Assembly (NCBI GenBank): GCA_032718475.1
Contig: JAUCBJ010006976.1
Span: 38,169 to 102,168, forward strand
Source of the DNA: Nemertoderma westbladi
Taxonomy: Eukaryota; Xenacoelomorpha; Nemertodermatida; Nemertodermatidae
Reading direction: 5' to 3'
Length of the DNA: 64,000 nt
Part shown: positions 57,551-64,000 of the stretch, piece by piece
Layout: each line of letters opens with the position of its first letter
How positions within the stretch are numbered: position 1 is the first letter of the stretch
The notes under the pieces: generated by a model
Seen by the model: only the letters and a program-made list of their open reading frames with translations
Database searches by the model: none
Told to the model about the DNA's origin: nothing
Position numbers and translations under genes: made by a program

Positions 57551-60500
57551 ATTCCCTCACACTTCGCTAGTACTGTCCTTAGTACGTCCTCCGTAACCAT
57601 GTGGGTGTTCATCAACTTCGTCATCAGACACTTCGAACTACCCACGAGTCTCTCGACGCATCCTAGGGTATGTGGAGCATACGGCGTCCTCCTCTCCCAC
57701 TTCACTTGTCGTCTTCTCATGGCTGCCCTGACTTCCTCCCCTTCCAGGATATCCAAGGCCTCTGCCATCTCGTTCTCCGCCCCCACAAAGTTGGTCCCGC
57801 TGTCAGAATATATTACTGCGATCGTCCCACCTTTGCGGTCTCTAATCCTTTCTAGAGCATTCATGAATGCCGATGCGGTTGCATCTTGGGCGAGTTCTAT
57901 CCCTACAGCCCGCGTGTTGTTACACACGAATATAATACCGTAGCGTTTCTCCGTGTGTCGCATCACCTTAATCTTTATTGGCCCGAACATATCCACACCG
58001 CAATGCGTAAATGGCGGGTCATGTTGTCTTACCCTACTCGCCGGTAGTGGTGCCATCTCCTGTATGGCTCGCTCCTTCTTCACTCGTCGGCAGGTCTGGC
58101 ACTGCCCCACTACCGCCTTTACCTTCTTCCTCAACTGTTTGACCCAAAAGGTCCTCCGTATCTCCGTGAGGGTTTGGTTGGTGCCCCCGTGCAATATCGA
58201 CTTATGGGAGTCCCCGATAATCTGTTGGACTATCGGCGATCCAGTAGGTATGATGATAGGCTTTGGCGGTATTACAATACTGTTGTTGTTCAATACCCTA
58301 GAGTTCATTACTAGAATCCCGTCATCATTAAGTTGTGGTGACAGCGCGATCAGCTCGCTGTCTCGTCGGAGATGCTGTTGTTTACCGACGCGTTCCACCT
58401 CGTCGTCGTGGTTCTTCTTCTGCTCGTAGCGGATGACTGCTTTGGCCGCTCCCTCCAGATCGATGGTTCTTCTAACTTTTACGTCTTTGTCGACTCCCTT
58501 GAGGAAATCCCCGAAGGCTCTCCAGTACGCCACTAACTTCTTGGTCTTGTACCAACTGGAGCTGTAGCTAAGGAGTTTATCCGTCGGGTTATCGCACAGT
58601 TCTCCCGGTTTTGGTTGCACGTCCCTTATCTCCCTCACCATTTGGCTATATATCTCTTCTCCCTCTGAATCTCCCTCTTCTTCTTCTAACGCTACTTCTC
58701 CTGAGCCCGGGTCCACCTTTCTCATCGGCGGCCAGGCCTCCTTATCGTTCAGAAACTGCGGCCCGTGTTGCCACAATACTTCCTTCTTCAAGAAAGTGTG
58801 GCGTGCCATGCCCCTCGATAACAAGTCTGCTGGGTTCTCTTCCGTTGGGCAGTAGTGCCACCTTTTTAGCTCAGTGGTCGCCCTTATTTCATCCACCCTA
58901 TTTGCGACGAATATAGGGTATCTCGTCCTCTCGTTATGTAGCCAACCAAGCACTACCATGGAATCTGTCCAGTAGTGTGTTTCCACTATGTTGGGAATAG
59001 CGTCCATTAAGTAGGCTGTGGCCCTAACTCCTAGCCTCGCAGCTGTCAATTCGAGTTTCGGGACCGATGCTGAATCTGGTGGCGTCGACTTTGCCTTGCT
59101 GAAGGCGAGTCTGGGCTTGTGAGCCCCCTCTCGTTGTACTAAATAGAGTGCCGCTCCGTATGCCTCTAATGACGCATCGGAGAAAATGTGTAGATCCAGA
59201 TTTGTCATGTCCCCATCCGGGAAATACACTCGTGGCATGCTGTATTTTCCCATTTGCTCTAAACTCTCTGTCCATTTACACCACTGCTTCCTGATCTCTT
59301 CTGGCACCTCTGCGTCCCAATCCTCCTTCAATTTGTATACTCTCTTGAGTATCTGTTTCCCCATGACTAGTAATGGGGATGCTAGGCCTAGGGGATCGTA
59401 TATCCTTGCTATGTACGACACATAGCCCCTTTTTGTGTGGATGTCTGCGCCCTCCTGGCTTAATTGGTACTTCAGCTCATCTGTTTCTCTGTCCCACACG
59501 ATCCCCAGTGCCTTCTGTTGGGACTCTATTCTCCTGCTCGCCATGTCCTGTCCCTTAGCTGTCGTGGGATTATCCATGGTCGATTCTGGTCTCTTGTCCT
59601 TTATGGCCTTGATAAATTCCTCTGAACTGGATTGGAATTTGGTTAGGTTAAAGCCGGATCCCTTAAGGATGTCGCGAACCTCACGCCCTGTGTCCAGTAA
59701 TTCCTTAACCGTGTTTCCAGACTCCATCCCGTTGTCCACATAGAAGCCGCGTCGAATCATATCGACGGCCCTAGCGCTGTATTTACCTTCCTCTCCCTTT
59801 ACTGTGTCTCTTACGGCCATAGTCGTCGTGAACGAAGACGACTTGGCTCCCATATTCTGTACTATCATCTTGTACATCGGTATTGTCGACGGTTCCTCGT
59901 CGCCGTTGTACCATAAGAAGCGTTGGCTGTCGCTATCCTCTTCCGTCACACGGACTTGGTTGAACATGCCTTCTATGTCACAGGTGAAGGCGTGTTTCCC
60001 GTTCCTGAATCTAAGTAGGACCTCGATCCCTGAGTTGTAGATTTTGGGAGTCTCCAGCAGATAATCGTTTAGGCATTTGCTGTTGGTTTTAGCCGATGCG
60101 TCAACTACCATCCACAGTTTACCTTTCTTCGGGTCTAGAGCCACGTGGAGTGGCAGGTAATAGGTCATGTCCGTGTTTGGTTCGTCGACCGGTAGTTCTA
60201 CGGCCCATCCTTTCTTGACGTACTTCTTAATCGTCCTGTGGATGTACTCATTCTTCTCGGGGCTCCGTTTTAGTGTCTGCTTCAACTTACGAAGCCTCGT
60301 GAGTACCATCCCTCTATTGTTGGGTAGCGGTAGCTTTGGTAGCTTCCATACCATCCCTATGGTATACCGCCCCTCATCGCATGTCATCGACTCCTTTACG
60401 CTCTGTAGAGCCTGCTTGTCTTCTACCGAGGTTCCGACCCCGGTCTCTTTTAATCCCTCAAAATCCTGCCTGAGCAGTCTCCTGAGCTGCTCCTCCGCTC

Positions 60501-60690
60501 CCTCATCCTCCATCTCTCGCATAGTTCCTGCGAACATGCAGCCTGATGTCTCCAACATCCTAAATGGTATTTTACTCTTAATTGGGCCACTCAGCGTCCA
60601 CCCGAATGGTGTTAATATCGCCACCGGGTCACACTGCCTGTCTTCGCCGAAGACCGTTTGCATTCTCTCGTGGGCCGTTGGGCAGTCCAT
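57499..60690 (-). CDS. pol: BEL/Pao Pol: protease-RT linker, reverse transcriptase, RNase H, integrase
   Basis: The ORF encodes 1,063 residues. It opens with HERMQTVFGE and TPFGWTLSGP, the usual BEL link into RT. RT occupies about residues 145-360: WMVVDASA (195-200), FTCDIEGMFNQV (Asp 238), QRFLWY, MGAKSSSFTT, and the catalytic box as FYVDNGM (317-320), with Asn in place of the second Asp. RNase H spans about 495-625: IFSDAS (Asp 505), LELTA (Glu 547), YWTDS (Asp 576) and ENPADLLSRG. Integrase has an HHCC zinc module (H829, H834, C864, C867) and D900 (CGVDMFGP), D963 (YSDSGTNF) and E1013 (CVERLV). The product copies the element RNA into DNA and inserts it. The upstream gag-pro frame is the same frame, separated by one TGA. 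At the 3' end a frameshift truncates it at 57499. Confidence 0.93.
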   Translation of the reverse strand: MDCPTAHERMQTVFGEDRQCDPVAILTPFGWTLSGPIKSKIPFRMLETSGCMFAGTMREMEDEGAEEQLRRLLRQDFEGLKETGVGTSVEDKQALQSVKESMTCDEGRYTIGMVWKLPKLPLPNNRGMVLTRLRKLKQTLKRSPEKNEYIHRTIKKYVKKGWAVELPVDEPNTDMTYYLPLHVALDPKKGKLWMVVDASAKTNSKCLNDYLLETPKIYNSGIEVLLRFRNGKHAFTCDIEGMFNQVRVTEEDSDSQRFLWYNGDEEPSTIPMYKMIVQNMGAKSSSFTTTMAVRDTVKGEEGKYSARAVDMIRRGFYVDNGMESGNTVKELLDTGREVRDILKGSGFNLTKFQSSSEEFIKAIKDKRPESTMDNPTTAKGQDMASRRIESQQKALGIVWDRETDELKYQLSQEGADIHTKRGYVSYIARIYDPLGLASPLLVMGKQILKRVYKLKEDWDAEVPEEIRKQWCKWTESLEQMGKYSMPRVYFPDGDMTNLDLHIFSDASLEAYGAALYLVQREGAHKPRLAFSKAKSTPPDSASVPKLELTAARLGVRATAYLMDAIPNIVETHYWTDSMVVLGWLHNERTRYPIFVANRVDEIRATTELKRWHYCPTEENPADLLSRGMARHTFLKKEVLWQHGPQFLNDKEAWPPMRKVDPGSGEVALEEEEGDSEGEEIYSQMVREIRDVQPKPGELCDNPTDKLLSYSSSWYKTKKLVAYWRAFGDFLKGVDKDVKVRRTIDLEGAAKAVIRYEQKKNHDDEVERVGKQQHLRRDSELIALSPQLNDDGILVMNSRVLNNNSIVIPPKPIIIPTGSPIVQQIIGDSHKSILHGGTNQTLTEIRRTFWVKQLRKKVKAVVGQCQTCRRVKKERAIQEMAPLPASRVRQHDPPFTHCGVDMFGPIKIKVMRHTEKRYGIIFVCNNTRAVGIELAQDATASAFMNALERIRDRKGGTIAVIYSDSGTNFVGAENEMAEALDILEGEEVRAAMRRRQVKWERRTPYAPHTLGCVERLVGSSKCLMTKLMNTHMVTEDVLRTVLAKCEGISLIADRYIQKMMTLSH

Positions 60691-62505
60691 TCATACTATG
60701 ATGGATACCTTCCTAACGTCCACCTCTGGGATTGAGAAGTCGATACTGTCCAGGAATCTATATTGTTCGACCTCGATGTTGGTTGGCCGCCTGGCATTGA
60801 TATTTATCGACTCAATCACCTGGATGGGGTCGATGGTCGCCCCATAGTCGCATCCCGGTGCCACCGCTGCTATCGCGCACCGTCCGGTCCTCATCTCCAG
60901 GACCTCATCTTTGCTAGAGATGGTTGTTACTGCCATTCTACTTGGCCTCGTTCTCAATCCTATCTCTTCGGCCACGCAATCCTCAACTAAGGTGAAGGCT
61001 GCACCACTGTCGACCAGCATCAGTGTGGTCACTGATCGATTGCCTTCTCCGATCACTCGCACTGGTACTACCCCAAGTAGTACCGTTCCTCTCTTCTTTG
61101 CTCCCACGGTGCTTGTTGCCATTGTCTGACCTTTATTTTGACCGAACTTGATTGGCATTTCCTTGCATTGGTTAGCCCTATGTCCACTCATCACACATTG
61201 CGAACAGATTTCATTTCTCCTCACGTATTCTACCTGATCTTCTCTGGGTAGCGCCTGCCAGTACCTGCAGTTCATGGTCTGATGAAGTGCATTTGTATGT
61301 AATTGGCATTTGCTCTTTGGGTTGTAGCCATCCTTATAAAGTGCGTTGCATATCGCACTTATATTTGTACCAAAGTCCCTACTATTCTTATTGTTTGGGT
61401 TCGGCCTACTGGGCGTGATGGGGTTATGTTTATTTGTGTTGCTATTTTTCCCCTGTCCGCTCCATGATGTGGTCTTACCCCCGGCTACTTGTGGACTAGC
61501 AGTCCCCTGCATTGCTGCGTACGGCAGTGACTGTCTGAGCTTTGGCAATGCGCTCGACGCGTTGTGCTCTGGTTTCGGCCTGTGGTAATCGGTCTTGGGT
61601 CCCTTTCCCAGGCTATCCTCGCTATAGACTGGGTCCGTTATTAGTTCAGCTTCATAATTTAAGAAGCTCGACATCTCTTCTAAACCCGGTTCCGCGCCCT
61701 TCTTATCTCGAGTGGTGAAAGCGATTTTTCTCCACTTATTGCGCAGCCAAATCGGTAGTGCCTGCGCTATCGTAGTGATGTTGTTAGACGCGTTGAGTTC
61801 GTATGGCGCGTCCAGTGTCTTTAGTACGATTAGCGCCTTTTCGACTTTGTTAGCGAATGTCTTTATGCTAACGGGGTTATCCTGTAGGCCACCCGATGTT
61901 ATGCCTCTCAGGGTTTGCCGGATGATCTTGGCCGGGTGCCCGTATTCCCTGTCTAACGCCCGCCATGCCGTCGTGAAGCCACCCTCTATGCCCTGGTATT
62001 GCCTCACGATGTCGTATGCTGGGCCTCCTGTATACGCTTGTAGATACTTTAGGCACTCCGCCTGCGTCAAATTCTTTGTTAATATTTCATTACTATCATT
62101 GCGCCGAAACTGTAGGTATTCTTCCGGCCTACTTCCATCGAATTTGAATGGTTCCACGGGTGGTAGCTCGATCCTGGTTTTTAAGGCATCGATTAATGTA
62201 GCCATTCCCATTGCTTGTGCCTCCAATGGATTCGATGGATGCTGTATAATTTCTCCTGTTGGGTGCGGTCCGTTCGTCCTATTTGCTGTCTTCCTTTGCG
62301 TCGGATATATCATCAGGGGTAGCGGCCCCCTCCATATTTCGGTGTCGCATGATCTATTCTCGTCCAAGGGGTCCGTTGTTCTTGCTCCTACTGGGGTATA
62401 TTGTTGATATTGTGATGGGGGAATGTCACCCTGCCCCCCCCCCCCCCCCCCCCCACCGGTATGTTTGGTACTGGGGTTGATGTTAATATATTGGGGCCCA
62501 TGCAC
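60691..62505 (-). CDS. gag-pro: BEL/Pao Gag-protease
   Basis: The frame is open for 604 codons, with no ATG before about residue 63 (LPLMIYP), so either that ATG or a frame change from the upstream extension starts it. EPFKFDGSRPEEYLQFR, YLQAYTGGPAYDIVRQYQ and AWRALDREYGHPAKI form the DUF1759-like Gag core of BEL elements. A Cys/His region follows (CQLHTNALHQTMNC, then the knuckle CSQCVMSGHRANQC at 434-447). The aspartic protease has its active site at LMLVDSGAAFTLV (Asp 499) and a DUF1758-like tail. The frame ends at TGA (60691-60693) in the segment between protease and RT, and the very next codon is the ATG of pol in the same frame. BEL elements normally make one Gag-Pol polyprotein, so this TGA is either a mutation or a readthrough site. 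Confidence 0.88.
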   Translation of the reverse strand: MHGPQYININPSTKHTGGGGGGGGQGDIPPSQYQQYTPVGARTTDPLDENRSCDTEIWRGPLPLMIYPTQRKTANRTNGPHPTGEIIQHPSNPLEAQAMGMATLIDALKTRIELPPVEPFKFDGSRPEEYLQFRRNDSNEILTKNLTQAECLKYLQAYTGGPAYDIVRQYQGIEGGFTTAWRALDREYGHPAKIIRQTLRGITSGGLQDNPVSIKTFANKVEKALIVLKTLDAPYELNASNNITTIAQALPIWLRNKWRKIAFTTRDKKGAEPGLEEMSSFLNYEAELITDPVYSEDSLGKGPKTDYHRPKPEHNASSALPKLRQSLPYAAMQGTASPQVAGGKTTSWSGQGKNSNTNKHNPITPSRPNPNNKNSRDFGTNISAICNALYKDGYNPKSKCQLHTNALHQTMNCRYWQALPREDQVEYVRRNEICSQCVMSGHRANQCKEMPIKFGQNKGQTMATSTVGAKKRGTVLLGVVPVRVIGEGNRSVTTLMLVDSGAAFTLVEDCVAEEIGLRTRPSRMAVTTISSKDEVLEMRTGRCAIAAVAPGCDYGATIDPIQVIESININARRPTNIEVEQYRFLDSIDFSIPEVDVRKVSIIV

Positions 62506-63262
62506 CTATCCGCAATAATTCCCCCCTCCCCTGGGTATATGTTATGTCCTTGCATGCTGTAGTCATACTGCTGTGCTGGTACCGGTATAGGCCTATCAAC
62601 TTCTGGCCTACCTGCCGGTATGTACTCCGCGACTTCCGGGTTTAATCCCGTCGTCCGCGCTATCCTATTGCCTACATTATCTCTCCCAGCATGGCCTATA
62701 GTATGTGCAGTAAGGCCTACAGTATGTCCTGCAGTCTGTATGTGTCGTTCGGGATCGAAGTTTAATCTTCTCGAATAGTCCTCCTCGCGGCTACCGTATT
62801 CTCGATCGGTAGGTAGATCCCGCCGGGAAGTTTCTCTTCGACCCCCTCTACTAATCTCTTCCTCGTACCGGTACATCGCGTATCCCTCTCTCGGCGCGTA
62901 GTGCGCCTTGTCAGGTCGTGTTTCTCCAGGACGACGGCAATCTCCCGAAGTTTGACCCCACTGACTCTCCGTTTCCACCTCGACTACCAACGGCTCGCTA
63001 TCCGTCCTCTCCCTCCTGTCGTTCGCGACGACACTTCTTCTACTTTCTTCTCTTCTTCTCTCTCCAGTGTAGTATTCTCGCTCGTGAGATCTCTCATCGA
63101 CCTCCCGGTTAAACTCCACTGTTCTTCTTCCCTCTTCTGATCGGGCTCGATGCTTCGTCCGCCCTCTCGCAACGTCAACCTGTCTCTCTCTGCTCGATCG
63201 CACGCCGCTGGGGATACTCGCAATCCCCCTATTACTCTCCGTCGCTGGGTGTTGCGGTTTAT
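62388..63262 (-). CDS. Gag N-terminal extension, charged low-complexity (partial)
   Basis: The frame is open on the minus strand from the LINE insertion at 63262 down to 62388. It encodes an Arg/Glu-rich segment (RSSRERQVDVARGRTKHRAR, NREVDERSHEREYYTGER), then a Pro/Gly-rich one, and runs into a C21/G21 tract (62434-62454) that is translated as poly-Gly in both this frame and the Gag frame. Gag continues in a different frame on the far side. The composition is the same as the region at 63610-64000, and the frame is continuous with it once the LINE is ignored. Its role is unknown; intrinsically disordered N-terminal Gag extensions are plausible. Confidence 0.6.
62434..62454 (-). other. G21 homopolymer at the Gag frame change
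   Basis: 21 consecutive G on the minus strand (C on +). It lies exactly where the upstream extension frame and the Gag frame overlap and exchange. A different tract length would join the two frames, so the tract is either a real indel, a slippage site, or a sequencing-length error. Confidence 0.85.
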
Positions 63263-63599
63263 AACACTATATAACATTGGAGGTGTCCCATTGGTTCCCC
63301 CAAGCTTGACACTAGAACAAAATCGCCTCCGCTTTGCAGGACATTGCTTTCGCCATGAGGACCAGCCAGTGCATAATCTTGTACTTTGGCAGCCTCATGG
63401 AGTGAATAAGCATGGTGGACAGCCCATGACTTTCTTGAGACGCATCTTAAAGGACACTGGCCTTGGAGATGCGGATGATCCAGCAAATGTCATGGGTGAT
63501 AGGGAGTTGTGGCGGTGCAATTTTGTTGACAAGCCGGCACAGCATTCTTAAAAATGCAGCTGCAATGCAGCATGCCGATCCTAGTAGTAGTAGTAGTAG
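63263..63599 (+). pseudogene. 5'-truncated LINE inserted in the LTR element (RT C-terminal tail)
   Basis: The + strand reads NRLRFAGHCFRHEDQPVHNL and LVLWQPHGVNKHGGQPMTF, then LGDADDPANVMGDRELW and a stop at 63549-63551. This is the same RT C-terminal region as the fragment at 51430-52066, but from a different family. It ends in a (TAG/AGT)n tail (63582-63599). TTGCGGTTTA occurs on both sides (63253-63262 and 63600-63609), a 10-bp target duplication. The insertion is antisense to the LTR element and interrupts its Gag N-terminal extension, so it is younger. Confidence 0.9.
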
Positions 63600-63609
63600 T
63601 TGCGGTTTA

Positions 63610-64000
63610 CCTAATTCGGCCCGCGCATTATCCGTCGACGCCCCCCCCCCCCCTCTCGCCGCTAACTTCTTGTTGTGGGGCTCCTGTAGCCCCCCCCCCC
63701 CCCCCCACTCACCACCTATCACTCCATTACCTCTTACTTCACTTCTACACTCCTCTCGAGTCGACGCACTATCTCTATTGCGGCTGGGTCTATTCACCCC
63801 CGCCTCTCTCTCTACAACTGCGTGGCCTACCAGGCCCCCCTCGGGTTGACTCAACCCCGCCACCTCCTGCCTACTACCTACGTGGCCTACCAGGCCCCTT
63901 TCGGGTTGGCTCAACCCCGCCACTTCCTGCCTACTAACTACGTGGCCTACCAGGCCCCTTTCGGGTTGGCTCAACCCCGCCACTTCCTGCCTACTAACTA
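63610..64000 (-). CDS. Gag N-terminal extension, distal part with 20-residue repeats (partial)
   Basis: The frame is open on the minus strand to the window edge and past it. It starts with three in-frame 20-residue repeats (QEVAGLSQPERGLVGHV with small changes), then VNRPSRNRDSASTREE, and poly-Gly stretches made by C17 (63690-63706) and C13 (63641-63653) tracts on +. It reaches the LINE target site in the frame that continues at 63262. No domain is recognised. It is coding only if it belongs to the BEL Gag precursor. Confidence 0.5.
63821..64000. repeat. 60-bp tandem repeat, 3 copies, running off the window
   Basis: Exact 60-bp period at 63821, 63881 and 63941, each starting CGTGGCCTACCAGGCCCC. 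The last two copies are almost identical and the first has a handful of changes (CCCTCGGG, TTGACTC, CACCTCC, CTACCTA). Sixty is a multiple of three and the minus-strand frame remains open. Confidence 0.95.

Larger units (their letters stand above)
53364..64000 (-). mobile_element. BEL/Pao-type LTR retrotransposon region (minus strand), incomplete
   Basis: All coding units here are on the minus strand and more GC-rich than the flanking introns. The series reads Gag-protease-RT-RNase H-integrase, then a polypurine tract, a candidate LTR, a candidate primer-binding site, and an exonuclease/zinc-knuckle ORF. BEL/Pao is supported by the DUF1759-like Gag, the protease-RT linker with HERMQTVFGE and TPFGWTLSG, the Pao-type RNase H (IFSDAS..AYGAALY), and the integrase with a DUF5641-like C-terminus. 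The right end runs off the window, so the 5' LTR is not visible. The left end is not resolved. Two nonsense codons, two to three frameshifts and a nested LINE show that the copy is inactive, at least as sequenced. Confidence 0.85.

Noticed and set aside
54700-60693. A genetic code in which TGA is sense
   Set aside because: The two TGA codons are in a retroelement copy that also has frameshifts and a nested LINE. The JIP exons give no in-frame TGA, so decay is the simpler reading.
53437-62480. Many plus-strand ORFs opposite the retroelement (for example 53803-54540, 57953-58429, 60167-60847, 61712-62407)
   Set aside because: They are antisense shadows of the minus-strand gag, pol and exonuclease frames, with no recognisable motif and biased composition.

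Overview
The window is metazoan nuclear DNA. It holds spliced coding exons with GT-AG introns, AT-rich introns, a very long satellite, tRNA-derived SINE pieces, 5'-truncated LINEs with target-site duplications, and a BEL/Pao-type LTR retrotransposon. An invertebrate is likely, but the sequence does not let me name the species. No prokaryotic gene or operon is present.

Layout. (1) 1-40331 is one uninterrupted head-to-tail array of a 40-bp satellite, about 1,000 units, with no gene. It carries kilobase-scale internal duplications. Its right edge cuts into a broken LINE endonuclease (40332-40726, minus). (2) 41115-52407 (+) carries seven consecutive internal exons of a JIP3/JIP4-family scaffold gene (MAPK8IP3/SPAG9; Drosophila Sunday driver, worm UNC-16). 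All splice phases join cleanly. They run from the segment after the N-terminal coiled coil, through leucine zipper II, to the RH2 helices. The 5' exons (RH1) and 3' exons (WD40-like) are outside the window, so the satellite probably lies in an upstream intron and the LTR element in a downstream intron. Nearly every intron has its own tandem array: 16-bp in intron 2, 50-bp in intron 3, 19-bp in intron 4, and 52-bp at the start of intron 6. The 52-bp array has copied the end of exon 6 and its splice donor twelve times. Intron 5 holds a LINE endonuclease pseudogene that was split by a 388-bp inverted-repeat element with a 12-bp target duplication. Intron 6 holds a 5'-truncated LINE with a 10-bp target duplication.

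(3) 53364-64000 (minus strand) is LTR-retroelement DNA. Read in its own direction from the right edge, it contains: a low-complexity Gag N-terminal region with three in-frame 60-bp repeats and a younger LINE insertion; a G21 tract that changes frame; Gag with a zinc knuckle and an aspartic protease; an in-frame TGA; RT-RNase H-integrase; a frameshift; the integrase C-terminal domain; a polypurine tract; and a candidate ~960-bp LTR. Directly after the LTR come a candidate primer-binding site and a second coding unit with a DEDD 3'-5' exonuclease-like domain, a coiled coil, and (after a second in-frame TGA) three zinc-knuckle-like motifs. An exonuclease plus zinc-knuckle protein tied to a BEL/Pao element is the most unusual coding content here. 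The copy is degenerate: two nonsense codons, two to three frameshifts, and YVDN in place of YVDD in RT.

My counts, phases and motif positions were read by eye. Family names come from recognised motifs, not from database searches.
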